NCBI GenBank assembly: GCA_965199865.1
Contig: CBDATU010000020.1
Location: 605,601-669,600, forward strand
Direction: 5' to 3'
DNA: 64,000 nucleotides
Origin: JAPOUP01 sp965199865
GTDB taxonomy: Bacteria > Pseudomonadota > Alphaproteobacteria > Rhodobacterales > Rhodobacteraceae
The position numbers and the translations under genes are program-made. The notes below the pieces were generated by a model. The model was not told where the DNA came from. It did no database searches and saw only the letters and a list, made by a program, of their open reading frames with translations. Below, in pieces: positions 49,101 through 58,414 of this stretch. How positions within the stretch are numbered: position 1 is the first letter of the stretch; every line of letters begins with the position of its first letter.

Positions 49101-49949
49101 ATGTCGAGCGTCCTGTTCCTGAATCTTGCCTGGCAGATCACAACTCTCGCTCTGGTTGCGCTAGGACTTGCCATAGTCTTCGGTAAGCTCCGCATCATGA
49201 ACATGGCGCATGGTGAATTCGTGATGATCGGTGCCTATGCACCGGTCATCGCATCGAGTCTATCGTTGCCCGGATGGGCGCAGCTGCCGGTCTGCCTATT
49301 GACCGTGGGGACCGTAGCGTTCGTTCTGGAGCGTTCGATCATCCGGCATCTCTACGGGCGTATGTTCGACAGCCTGCTTGCGACCTGGGGCGTATCTATC
49401 CTTCTGAGGGAATTGGTCGAACTCCTCTTCGGACGTGGCTACCAGTCGGTGGCGCTGCCGGTAACCGGCACAATGGAACTTCTGGGAACCGACTATCCCG
49501 CCTATCGCATAGTGATGCTCGCCGTCATCTGCGCTGCGTTCCTTGTCCTTTACTGGTGGAACCGGCGTTCCAGGGTGGCAACCCGCATCCGGGCAATGGT
49601 CGGCAACCCGGAACTGGCCCGGGCAATCGGAATTAACACGGAGCGCCTGTCAGCAGGCGCTTTCGTATTTGGCTGCACGACCGCCGGCGTTGCCGGCCTT
49701 ATCCTTGCACCTACGGCGCGCGTTGAACCGATGATGGGTCTGGACTATCTGATCAGGTCCTTTTTCGCGCTGGTCGTCGGAGGCCTTGGCAGCCTCGAGG
49801 GCCTGGGCATCGGAGCCGCGATCATCGCAGGCTCCCAGTCTGCACTGAGCGCCCTGACCAGTCAGACCCATGGCTATCTCGCCGTCCTTGCGATCTCAAT
49901 CCTGTTCCTGATCCTCAAGCCCAATGGCATCCTTTCTCGTACCCGTTAG
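49101..49949 (+). CDS. ABC transporter permease (LivH/UrtB family)
   Basis: A 282-residue membrane protein with about eight helices and the LivH signature region (GLAIVFGKLRIMNMAHGEFVMIGAY; RAIGINTERLSAGAFVFGCTTAGVAGLI). It forms half of the membrane channel of the importer. Its last 26 bases overlap the next gene, and it ends in TAG. Confidence 0.92.
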   Translation: MSSVLFLNLAWQITTLALVALGLAIVFGKLRIMNMAHGEFVMIGAYAPVIASSLSLPGWAQLPVCLLTVGTVAFVLERSIIRHLYGRMFDSLLATWGVSILLRELVELLFGRGYQSVALPVTGTMELLGTDYPAYRIVMLAVICAAFLVLYWWNRRSRVATRIRAMVGNPELARAIGINTERLSAGAFVFGCTTAGVAGLILAPTARVEPMMGLDYLIRSFFALVVGGLGSLEGLGIGAAIIAGSQSALSALTSQTHGYLAVLAISILFLILKPNGILSRTR

Positions 49950-51669
49950 CCTACTCGCGGCTGGCCTGCTGCTCGTTCCACAGATCTTCGGCGACTTCTT
50001 TGCCTACCAGATCGGTCTCTACCTCATCTACGGGATCGCCGCGCAAGGCATTGGGTATCTGTGGGGCAAGACCGGCATACTGCCTCTGGGGCAGGCACTG
50101 TTTTTCGGAATCGCCGCTTACTTTGCCGCACATATTCTATCAGGGATCGAATCGCTCGCCCTGCAGCTGGTCCTGACTACAGGGGTGGTGCTCACCATTT
50201 CCCTGCTCGCATTTGCGTTGGCCTCCCTGATCTTCCGCGGACGCGCTGATAGTGGGCCCTATTTCTCACTGATCACATTGGCACTGGTCATGATCGGCGA
50301 ACAGGTGGCAGGAAGTGCCATTTCACTTACGGGTGGATTTAACGGCTATAGTGGTTTTGACGCGATCGGTGGTCTGGACCCATTTGGTAACCTCTACATC
50401 CTGATTGTGGTGGTGACGGTCGCGGTGACAGCACTCCTGCTTGCGCTTGAACGCCTGCCCATCAGCCTGGTCGCGCGTGCCATCGCCGACAACGAACCAC
50501 GGCTTCAGCTTTTCGGATTTCGAACTCACCTCGTGAAGGGGCTTGTCTTCGGATTCAGTGCGGCACTTGCCTGCCTTGCCGGTGTCCTCTTTGCCTCGCA
50601 TCAGGGCATCGTAACGCCCACATCAACAGGCTTTGGCCTGTCGGCCGAACTGGTGATCCTTACCGCGGTCGGCGGGCGTTTCCATGTATTCGGCCCTTTG
50701 CTTGGAGCCGTCCTCACGGGATGGATCTCGGCAGAACTGCGAGACACGATTTCCTATTGGGAGGTCCTGATGGCCGGGTTGTTCATCGTGGTGGTTCTCT
50801 GGGCCCCCGGTGGAATGTCCGAGATGATGGCCAATCTGGTGAAGAAGGTCATTCCTCCAACCAGGCGCGAGGAAGAGGCTGTCATCTCCCCTCCCCCTCC
50901 CCGTCACGACCATTCACCCGGATCGCTGTCTTTCAGGAATGTTCACCTCAGGATCGGAATAGTCGATGTCCTGAACGGCACGACCTTCGACATACCGGAG
51001 AGCGGCATCATCGCCATGATCGGACCCAACGGCGCCGGCAAGACCACCGCATTGAACTCCATTACCGGTAACCTGCGCATTACCGATGGCGATATCCGTC
51101 TGGGGAATGAAAGCATAAGGAAAATAGCGCCGTATGAAGGCATGGAGAGGGGCATCGGCCGCAAGCTTCAGACGCCATCGGTATTCGATTCGATGACACT
51201 CCCGGAAAACCTGGCAATTTCGATGATGGCCGGACGTGCTGGCTGGCTTGACCATTTCCGCATCTCAACCCTCGGCTGGCGTTCCGATGCGCTCCTGGAG
51301 GTCCTCGACCATCCAGCAACTCCAATTGACGGAGAAATGCAGGATGTCGCATCAACCCTCCCGCAGGGTCACCGGCAGTTCCTCGAATTTGCCATGACAG
51401 TTGCATCCAAGCCTGCGCTCCTGCTGCTGGATGAGCCCTGTGCCGGACTTTCTCCGGGCGAAACGGCAACGATGAGCGGCCTGGTCAGGTCGTACCAGGA
51501 ACGAAGCCAGGGTCTGATACTGATGATCGAACATGACATGGGCATTGTGGAGGCAGTTTCGGACAGGGTGCTTGTCCTCCACCAGGGTAGCGTGCTCGCA
51601 TTCGGAAGATACGGCGAGGTCGCTACCGACCCTGCGGTCCAGGCCGTCTATGGAGGAAGAGCCAAGTGA
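49924..51669 (+). CDS. ABC transporter permease-ATPase fusion (LivM-LivG type)
   Basis: This 581-residue protein joins a LivM-type permease (about 1-300; QGIGYLWGKTGILPLGQALFFG) to a LivG-type ATPase (about 335-581) with Walker A GPNGAGKTT (367-375), Walker B LLLLDEPCAGLSPGE and the H-loop MIEHDMGIVEAVSDRVLVL. The ABC signature is degenerate (LPQGHRQFLEF rather than LSGGQ). In most operons these are two genes; here no internal stop separates them. The linker (about 300-335) is charged and proline/histidine-rich. Confidence 0.92.
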   Translation: MASFLVPVSLLAAGLLLVPQIFGDFFAYQIGLYLIYGIAAQGIGYLWGKTGILPLGQALFFGIAAYFAAHILSGIESLALQLVLTTGVVLTISLLAFALASLIFRGRADSGPYFSLITLALVMIGEQVAGSAISLTGGFNGYSGFDAIGGLDPFGNLYILIVVVTVAVTALLLALERLPISLVARAIADNEPRLQLFGFRTHLVKGLVFGFSAALACLAGVLFASHQGIVTPTSTGFGLSAELVILTAVGGRFHVFGPLLGAVLTGWISAELRDTISYWEVLMAGLFIVVVLWAPGGMSEMMANLVKKVIPPTRREEEAVISPPPPRHDHSPGSLSFRNVHLRIGIVDVLNGTTFDIPESGIIAMIGPNGAGKTTALNSITGNLRITDGDIRLGNESIRKIAPYEGMERGIGRKLQTPSVFDSMTLPENLAISMMAGRAGWLDHFRISTLGWRSDALLEVLDHPATPIDGEMQDVASTLPQGHRQFLEFAMTVASKPALLLLDEPCAGLSPGETATMSGLVRSYQERSQGLILMIEHDMGIVEAVSDRVLVLHQGSVLAFGRYGEVATDPAVQAVYGGRAK

Positions 51670-52349
51670 AACCTCTCCTCGAAATCGAAAACCTGACCGG
51701 TGGCTATGGCGACACGAACGTGGTGTTCGAGGTTTCAGCAGGCCTGCTGGAGGGTCAGACACTTGGAGTTTTTGGCAGAAACGGGGTGGGAAAGACCACC
51801 CTTGCGCGGCTGATCCATGGCTCGCTTCAGCCCGCCAGAGGCACCATTCTGCTCTCCGGAAAACGTATCGAGCACCTACCCGCCTTTCGCCGTAGATGGT
51901 CGGGGATTGGCTATATGCCACAGACGGGAATGGTCTTCGATGATCTGACCGTTCGCGACAACCTCGGGCTTCCGACAGCACGGGACCGCCCGGAACGGTA
52001 TCTTGACAGGTTTCCGATACTTGGTGGGAGGCCTGACCAACTGGCTGGCACCCTGTCGGGAGGGGAACGCAAGATCCTCGCCTTTGTTCGAACGATGATG
52101 GAGGATACCCGCCTCCTGATTCTTGACGAGCCCTCCGAAGGCGTTCAGCCGGAAAACATCGAGTTGATGATCGAATGCCTGGAAGAGCGCATCCGGGATG
52201 GCACCGGGATCGTGCTGATCGAACAGAATGTCTGGTTCCTGGAACGGGTTGCCGACATTTACATGGGACTCGAATCCGGCAGGGAATCCCTGTCGGCAAA
52301 GTCGACCGATGTCACGGCAGACCAGATCAGGAGCATGCTGAGAATCTGA
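51666..52349 (+). CDS. ABC transporter ATP-binding protein (LivF/UrtE type)
   Basis: The 227-residue ATPase has Walker A GRNGVGKTT, signature LSGGERK, Walker B LLILDEPSEGVQPENI and the H-loop region IVLIEQNVWFLERVAD. It pairs with the ATPase half of the upstream fusion. It starts with GTG at 51666 overlapping the upstream stop (GTGA). Last gene of the regulator-amidase-importer unit. Confidence 0.93.
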   Translation: MKPLLEIENLTGGYGDTNVVFEVSAGLLEGQTLGVFGRNGVGKTTLARLIHGSLQPARGTILLSGKRIEHLPAFRRRWSGIGYMPQTGMVFDDLTVRDNLGLPTARDRPERYLDRFPILGGRPDQLAGTLSGGERKILAFVRTMMEDTRLLILDEPSEGVQPENIELMIECLEERIRDGTGIVLIEQNVWFLERVADIYMGLESGRESLSAKSTDVTADQIRSMLRI

Positions 52350-52489
52350 GCTCTGCGTCCTTTGGCCTTTTGGCCGCTGCGCCACAGCGCTGGCTCCCTG
52401 CTACGGCAGGTGCAGCGATTCGGACTGGAAGTAGGTCCGGATGACCGGAACCGGTCGCCTGCACTGGGAAATTACCGAGCGCTGCGCCG

Positions 52490-53878
52490 TCAAAGGGATT
52501 CGCTGTTCTGACTGCGCTGTCGTTCCGCTTCATCCCAGGCGTTGAGCGCCTGATAGTCAGGGACGAATCCCAATCCTTTCCTTGCATCTGACAACACCGC
52601 CGTCTGAGAGGTTATGACATCAATGACAGCAGGTGCGTTTTCCAGACCGCGCCGGATTGCGCCTGCCAGCTGCGTCGGGTCTTCCACCTGCTCAGGATAT
52701 GCCCCGAGCGCGCGTGCCATCGCGACATAGTTGGAATGGTGCAGCGTCGTACCCACGACACGGCCGCCATAATTGTAGTCCTGATCGTACCGCTCAATGT
52801 TCCAGGCGGCGTTGTTCGAGACAAGCAAGACGGCTTTCGCGTCATGACGGACTGCGGTGTCGATTTCCATTGCATTGATTCCATAAGCCCCGCCCCCATT
52901 GACGGAGATGACCTGCCGACCGGGACAGGCCAGCGCAGCGGCGATGGCAAAGGGCAAACCAACGCCAAGGCAGCCAAACGCGCCAGCATCCATGTAGGTG
53001 GAGGCTTCCGGACCAACACGGGCAAAGCTGAGCAGGTCGCCACCATCCGCTATCGCAATGTAGCCGGGGTCGGCCACTTCCCCTATGGCCGAAAAAATCG
53101 CCATTGGATGGATCTTTCCGTCGGCTCCAGTCTGTGGCGGTGGGCTGCTCGCGCTCTTCGCACGACGTTCACGGTGTCTGGTGCGCAGCCTGTCAAGCCA
53201 CGCTTCGTCACGCTCCCCCGGATCATTGCCAAGCATTTCGGTCAGTGCATCGAGGGTGAGATCCACCGCGGCAAGGATTTCGGGCCTGCCACGGCGGTTG
53301 TCGACCAGTTCGCCACCCGTGTCAGCGATGCGCAGGAAGCGCGTCTGGAAAGACGGCAGGTGATCCGAAGCCGAGCCGGAAGTGTACATCAGACACCAGG
53401 GATCGTCGGGGGAGACGCTCTGGTCGGGCTCCGTGCTGACCGGGCTGGAGATCAGCTCTTCATAACCCAGCCAGCAGGGCGATGCGGAGCCGATCCTGAC
53501 TCTGTGCATCCCAACCGTCCCATCGTGCATTTCCGCCACGATTCCGGTCAGCGCCTCCTCAAAGATGATGGCCGAGATGGCGCAGTCTTCGCAGATGAAG
53601 CGGGCTTCCGGTGCGGTCAGACGGAAGTTGATCGGCACGGCCACCAAGCCGGCCTTGGCGGCGGCAAGGTAAATTTCAGCCCATTCCAGCCAGTTATGGG
53701 CAAGCACCGCAATCCGGTCACCCTAGACCAAACCGAGCGAAAGAAAACCATTCGCCAGACGGTAGGCCCGGTCGTTCCCGACGCTGAAACCCATCGCCAG
53801 TTCAAGATCCCGCGCAGCCGGTTCGTCTCGCCGAAGACGGGCCTGTGCGGTGAGCAACTCTCCAATGGTTAGCAGCAT
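52490..53878 (-). pseudogene. Chimeric pseudogene: acyl-CoA ligase N-terminus joined to TPP-enzyme C-terminus
   Basis: From ATG 53878 (three bases after the fumarase stop) the frame reads an AMP-dependent acyl-CoA ligase start (LLTIGELLTAQARLRRDEPA) but meets TAG at 53723-53725 (codon 52), then continues in frame with DRIAVLAHNWLEWAE...VPINFRL up to the P-loop YTSG near 53370. There the sequence switches to the C-terminal half of an acetolactate-synthase-like TPP enzyme (GEVADPGYIAIADGGD, GCLGVGLPFAIAAAL, SNNAAWNIERYDQ), ending at 52490. The TPP motif GDG reads GGG. A deletion probably fused two neighbouring genes. Two ligand-binding losses and the amber codon argue against function. Confidence 0.85.
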
Positions 53879-53879
53879 C

Positions 53880-55385
53880 TCAGCCCAATTCCGGCACGCG
53901 CCGCCATCTGGCGGGTCCAGTCCTGTGGATAGAGTTTCCTGCCATATCGACCGCGACGGTCACCGGCATATCCTCCACCTGAAGTTCATGGATCGCCTCC
54001 ATTCCGAGATCCTCAAAGGCTACCGGGCGAGCCGCCCTGATCGCCTTTGATAAAAGATAGGCCGCCCCACCCACCGCAATCAGGTATGCTGCCCTGTTCC
54101 TTTGGATGGCTTCTAGCGCCACGGGGCCGCGTTCGGCCTTGCCGATCATCAGTTTCAGGCCGGTAGCGCCAAGGATTCGGTCAGTGAAACCGTCCATCCG
54201 GGTCGAGGTGGTCGGACCTGCAGGGCCGATCGCTTCATCACCCACCGCTTTAACCGGACCGACATAGTAGATCGCGCGGTTCTTCAGGTCGACGGGCAGG
54301 GGCCGACCCTGATCGATCATGTCCACCAACCGCTTATGTGCGGCATCCCGACCCGTGAAGAGCGTACCGGTAAGCAGGAGCGTCTGGCCCGGTTCCAGCG
54401 AGGCGACGGTTTCGTCCGTGAGACTGTCGAGATCGATCCTCCGTACGTGCGAATCCGCCTGTCCCAGGATGATTTCCGGCCAGTCGGCGAGATCAGGCGG
54501 CGTGAAACTCGCCGCGCCGGTGCCATCCAGCGTGAACCTGGTATGCCGCGTCGCCGCGCAGTTCGGGATCAACCCCACGGGCAGGGAGGCGGCATGGGTC
54601 GGGAAGGACCGGATCTTGACATCGAGCACCGTGGTCAACCCGCCGAGGCCCTGTGCACCAATGCCCAGGGCGTTGACCCGCTCGGCGGTCTCCAGCCGCA
54701 ATTCCTCGGTTCGGTTCAGCGGTTCCTGGCGACGCAGCTCGGCAAGGTCGATGGGATCGCTGAGCGCCATCCTGGCCAGTTTCATCGCCCTGTCTGCTGT
54801 ACCGCCCACACCGATGCCCAAAATGCCGGGAGGACACCAGCCCGCGCCGAGGGTCTCGACCGTTTCGACCACCCAATCCGCCACGGAGTCCGAGGGATTG
54901 AGCACCGTGAAGCGCGCCTTGTTCTCCGACCCGCCACCCTTGGCGGAAACATGCACGCATACCGTGTCTGCTGCCACGATCTCGGTCGTCAGCATGGCGG
55001 GCGTGTTGTCACCGGTGTTTTTCCTTTCGCCTAGTGGATCCTGCACTACGGAGGCCCGCAGCGGATTGGTGTCGCATAGGTAAGCCTGACGTACGCCCTC
55101 ATCAACCACTTCCTGCAGACTTCGTGACAGAGCGAGCTGCGCATTGCAGCCCACTTCAATCACCACGTTGGCAGTACCCGTGTCCTGGCAGATCGGACGG
55201 CGACCAATCGCACACATGCGGGAATTCACGAGGATCTGGGCCATGGCCTGCCTGGCGCTGGGGTTTTCTTCCCGTTCCCAGGCGGTGGTCATGGCGCGGA
55301 TGAAGTCAGGTGGATGGAAATGAGAGATATACTGAAAGGCTTCTGCGATAGAAGCGATCAGGTCATCTTCGTGGATCAAAGGCAT
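53880..55385 (-). CDS. Fumarate hydratase, class I (iron-sulfur)
   Basis: The 501-residue product covers both the alpha and beta domains of class I hydro-lyases: ICQDTGTANVVIEVG (cluster Cys), GGGSENKARF, WCPPGILGIGVGGTADRAMKLA, then YYVGPVKAVGDEAIGPAGPTTSTRMDGF and the closing MEAIHELQVEDMPVTVAVD. It interconverts fumarate and malate; tartrate dehydratase-like activity is possible. ATG 55385 is chosen because GGGAG lies seven bases upstream and MPLIHEDDL begins the family; the frame opens to 55694. The chimeric pseudogene follows directly. Confidence 0.92.
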   Translation of the reverse strand: MPLIHEDDLIASIAEAFQYISHFHPPDFIRAMTTAWEREENPSARQAMAQILVNSRMCAIGRRPICQDTGTANVVIEVGCNAQLALSRSLQEVVDEGVRQAYLCDTNPLRASVVQDPLGERKNTGDNTPAMLTTEIVAADTVCVHVSAKGGGSENKARFTVLNPSDSVADWVVETVETLGAGWCPPGILGIGVGGTADRAMKLARMALSDPIDLAELRRQEPLNRTEELRLETAERVNALGIGAQGLGGLTTVLDVKIRSFPTHAASLPVGLIPNCAATRHTRFTLDGTGAASFTPPDLADWPEIILGQADSHVRRIDLDSLTDETVASLEPGQTLLLTGTLFTGRDAAHKRLVDMIDQGRPLPVDLKNRAIYYVGPVKAVGDEAIGPAGPTTSTRMDGFTDRILGATGLKLMIGKAERGPVALEAIQRNRAAYLIAVGGAAYLLSKAIRAARPVAFEDLGMEAIHELQVEDMPVTVAVDMAGNSIHRTGPARWRRVPELG

Positions 55386-56223
55386 GTCGTGGCTCCCTGA
55401 CTCAGCGGCTTCATTGCTCAGAAGACCATCGCGACATTCCGGCAGCGTGACAACCCGACCCTGCGGCATCGGCAGACTGGGGCATTCGGCGAACTTTACT
55501 ATTGTTCGGGGGCCCGTTCCACTCCGAAGCGCACCACCTGCGGCAGCTGGATTCCTGCTGTGCTGGCGCAGGATGTCACGAAACGGCCTGACGGCGGTTC
55601 CGGCACGCAGATGGAGACCGCCACGCCACCGATCCATCACACCTGACCAATGGCGGACTCTGCCCAGATTCACGTGCCAGGGACAGACGTTCATTCGGAG
55701 GGAGGCGTCGTGCGGTGGTCAGGCCACATGATGATGCCGCCTACCGGCAGGATGAGCGACAGCCACGATCGCCTAACCGAGATGGAGGGGCCGAATCCGG
55801 TAGCAGGCCGCAGTGGCTGCTCAGAAGGATGGGTCTGCGAAATGTGACAGGATCATTGAAAGCCGATGAATGGCGGAAGATTCGCGGTCCCTACCGCCGA
55901 CGGCGCATGGAGCGGAACTTCGCCTGGAGGAGCTGCGCCGCATCTGCCGAAGGACCGCCGGTGCCTCAGCGGTAATACGCCGACCTCCCGGGGGAGGCAT
56001 CGTGCGCCTTCGGTTCAAGCGTGACGCCCAACCTCCACCACCTACCGGTTTCTCCTCAGGACGGTGGCGGGGAACCAGCTTCGTGAAAACGGACGGTCAA
56101 TCATGTCCATGACCCATGATTTCGGATTCCCGGGAGCATTCAGGTCCTGTTTCACGGGGTTTCAGGGCATTTTCCGCAGTTTCCCCAAGCTTTTTCCCAT
56201 TCTTTCCACAGGTCGGGCACCGG

Positions 56224-56245
56224 GTTCTGCACAGCTGTGCAGAAC
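56224..56245. promoter_or_regulatory. Perfect 22-bp palindrome
   Basis: GTTCTGCACAG and its exact complement CTGTGCAGAAC meet without a spacer. A perfect 22-bp dyad in a non-coding region is a good candidate for a dimeric regulator site. It is 428 bases before the ABC binding-protein ATG and far from the fumarase start, so the controlled gene is unclear. Confidence 0.5.
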
Positions 56246-56547
56246 TTTCAACCACATCCTCCTTCAGATTCTTTCTGACTGATTCAGACATACAGGCCCC
56301 CACCCTCACCCGCGGGAGCCGTTTCAAGGAAATAAAGGGAGGGCTTTCCTACCTTGACGACAACCAGAAAGTCCGGCTATGGGCAGTCGGTACCGTCGCG
56401 AATTATCCGAAATAAAACCCCCATAAATCAATGATATAAGATTCCCTTGCTCAGGAGGCCGATTCCGAAGGCTTTGCACTTGAGAAACGAACGGGAGCTA
56501 AAATCCGATTACATTGTAGACAAGCGTAGACTCTGAGACTAAAGTCT

Positions 56548-56584
56548 GCGCAAACGATTGCGCGGGAATCGACTACCGTATAAT
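56548..56584 (+). promoter_or_regulatory. Promoter with overlapping inverted repeat, upstream of the peptide-type importer
   Basis: TATAAT at 56579-56584 is a perfect -10 box; TTGCGC at 56558-56563 is a weak -35 with short (15-base) spacing. GCGCAA (56548-56553) and TTGCGC (56558-56563) form a 6-bp inverted repeat that overlaps the -35, as expected of an operator. The ATG at 56673 lies 88 bases further. Confidence 0.45.
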
Positions 56585-56672
56585 TGTCTCTGGTTCAGCG
56601 GAATCACGATTGCGGTTTTGACAGCAGTGACCCGAGCAACGGGAATTACTGGAAACAACGGGGAGGAAGACC

Positions 56673-58334
56673 ATGTACATTTTCAACTGGCGCATGTGCC
56701 TGCCAGCGTTTGTGGCAGGAACAGCGATCGCGCTCGCCGCACCCGCCGCCGTAACGGCGGAAGAGGTGAACAATCCTGGCCTGCTCGTACATGCCGCGGA
56801 TGACGAGCCAACGACGCTTGATCCCGCCCAGGTCGAACCGGGCGAAGGCGGCGAGACCGTGATTCTCCAGGTCTACGACCGGCTTCTCGACATCGGTCCG
56901 GCATCCCCCGAACTCATTCCCTCGCTTGCTTCGCAGGTTCCCAGCGTTGCGAACGGCCTGATTTCCGAAGACGGTACTGTCTACACGTTTCCACTTCGTG
57001 AAGACGTCGTGTTCCATGACGGCACGGCGCTGACAGCCCATGACGTGAAGTTTTCCTGGGACCGCGCCATGACCATGGACCTGCCCGAAGGCAACGCAGG
57101 TGCGCTCATCGACGCGGTCGCGTCAACGGAGGTCCTGGACGACCACACATTCCGCGTAACGCTCAACGAGCCAAGCGCAAGCTTTCTGAACTCGACTGTC
57201 GTGGCCATGGTCGCCTCGGTGGTCAGCCAGGACGCCGTTGAGGCCAATGGAGGCGTGGAAGCGGGTACACCGAACAGCTTCATGGCCGGAAACATGGTCG
57301 GAACCGGCCCCTACCGCTTCATCGCCTGGAACCGCAACGAGAACATCCAGCTCGAAGTCTTTGACGGCTATTGGGGTGAAAACGCAAAGCTTGATGTCCG
57401 AATCGAAATCGGCGGCGACCCTGATGTCCGCGTGCTTGGACTGCGCGCCGGCGAATTCGATACAATCGAGACCGACCCGTCTTTCATAGCCGATATCGAA
57501 GGCGCGGAAGGCGTGACCATCTATAGCGGTGGACTGCTGCTCGAACCACTCCACATCGGGTTCAACCTGAACATTCCTGAAGGCGCGTTGCCATCGGAAG
57601 ACACGATCCCGGTTGATTTCTTCCACGACCCACGTGTCCGTCAGGCGTTCAACCTTGCCTTCGACTACGATGCATTCCTGAACGGGCCCCTCGCCGGCTA
57701 TGGCGAATTCAACTCGCATTACATTCCGATCGGCATCTTCGGGCATGATGCGGAAGCGCCACGCTATTCAGGTCAGGACAAGGCCAAGGCCGAACAGCTG
57801 TTCCGCGAAGCGGGCTACTGGGATGACGGCTTCACGGTCTCGGTCATCACCGAGGAGGGCAACCTCTTCGCTTTGATGTGCCTTGTGCTCAAGGACTCGA
57901 TCGAAAGACTCAATCCGAAATTCCGGATCAACGTCCTTGCGGTGGCTGAATCGGTGTTCGACGACGCCCATGCCCAGAATCCCCTTGAATATGCGATGTG
58001 GGCAAAGAACGCCGACCCCGCCGCCGATCCGGACTTCTACATGCGGGCCTACATCCATCCCGACGGCGAGTGGGGCGAGGTTCATGGCTTCGCCAACGGC
58101 TACCGAGATGCGGAAACGGTCTCGCGTCTGATCGACCAGGCTTCAGTCGAACTCGACACGGACAAACGGGCCGAGATCTATTCGGAGCTGCAGACAATGC
58201 TCTATGAGGATCCAATGTGGCTCATCGCCGCCCAGGAAGGTGTCGTCATGGCGCATCGCTCCTGGCTCAAGGGCTTCGCGATGCAGCCGCTGTGGCCGCG
58301 GCCGAGCCTGAAGTTCGCCCTGTTCGACAAGTAA
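56673..58334 (+). CDS. ABC transporter substrate-binding protein (peptide/nickel/opine type, SBP family 5)
   Basis: This 553-residue periplasmic binding protein has a signal peptide (1-about 29, ...AAPAAVTA), the family 5 opening (HAADDEPTTLDPAQVEPGEGGETVILQVYDRLL), FHDGTALTAHDVKFSWDRAM, MVGTGPYRFIAWNRNENI and a DPRVRQAFNLAFDYD lid segment. GGGGAGG precedes ATG 56673. The ligand could be a peptide, opine or similar compound and is not readable from sequence. First gene of a six-gene plus-strand unit; a strong hairpin follows its stop. Confidence 0.92.
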   Translation: MYIFNWRMCLPAFVAGTAIALAAPAAVTAEEVNNPGLLVHAADDEPTTLDPAQVEPGEGGETVILQVYDRLLDIGPASPELIPSLASQVPSVANGLISEDGTVYTFPLREDVVFHDGTALTAHDVKFSWDRAMTMDLPEGNAGALIDAVASTEVLDDHTFRVTLNEPSASFLNSTVVAMVASVVSQDAVEANGGVEAGTPNSFMAGNMVGTGPYRFIAWNRNENIQLEVFDGYWGENAKLDVRIEIGGDPDVRVLGLRAGEFDTIETDPSFIADIEGAEGVTIYSGGLLLEPLHIGFNLNIPEGALPSEDTIPVDFFHDPRVRQAFNLAFDYDAFLNGPLAGYGEFNSHYIPIGIFGHDAEAPRYSGQDKAKAEQLFREAGYWDDGFTVSVITEEGNLFALMCLVLKDSIERLNPKFRINVLAVAESVFDDAHAQNPLEYAMWAKNADPAADPDFYMRAYIHPDGEWGEVHGFANGYRDAETVSRLIDQASVELDTDKRAEIYSELQTMLYEDPMWLIAAQEGVVMAHRSWLKGFAMQPLWPRPSLKFALFDK

Positions 58335-58361
58335 CGCCAAATTGGCTCTGAACGCGCCTCG

Positions 58362-58386
58362 CGCGGGCCCGCAACGCGGGCCCGCG
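58362..58386 (+). promoter_or_regulatory. Intercistronic hairpin between binding protein and permease genes
   Basis: CGCGGGCCCGC (58362-58372) and GCGGGCCCGCG (58376-58386) form a perfect 11-bp GC-only stem around AAC. Each arm is also self-complementary. There is no T-run. In many importer operons such a hairpin after the binding-protein gene stabilises its mRNA and lowers downstream expression; that role is inferred. Confidence 0.65.
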
Positions 58387-58414
58387 GACCTATAAACCTT
58401 CTTCTGGCACGAAG

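Larger units (their letters stand above)
55386..56672. other. Gene-free interval (1.29 kb)
   Basis: No open frame has recognisable content or good start signals. The interval separates two divergent units. Its right part is richer in A/T than the surroundings and holds the 22-bp palindrome (56224-56245) and a promoter with TATAAT (56579-56584). Confidence 0.5.

Noticed and set aside
52397..52410. CCTGC-TACG-GCAGG hairpin between the convergent importer ATPase gene and the pseudogene as terminator
   Set aside because: The stem is only 5 bp and lacks a T-run; too weak to list as a terminator.
52736..53872. 378-residue plus-strand open frame opposite the chimeric pseudogene
   Set aside because: Its sequence has no family resemblance, while the minus strand shows clear ligase and TPP-enzyme motifs.
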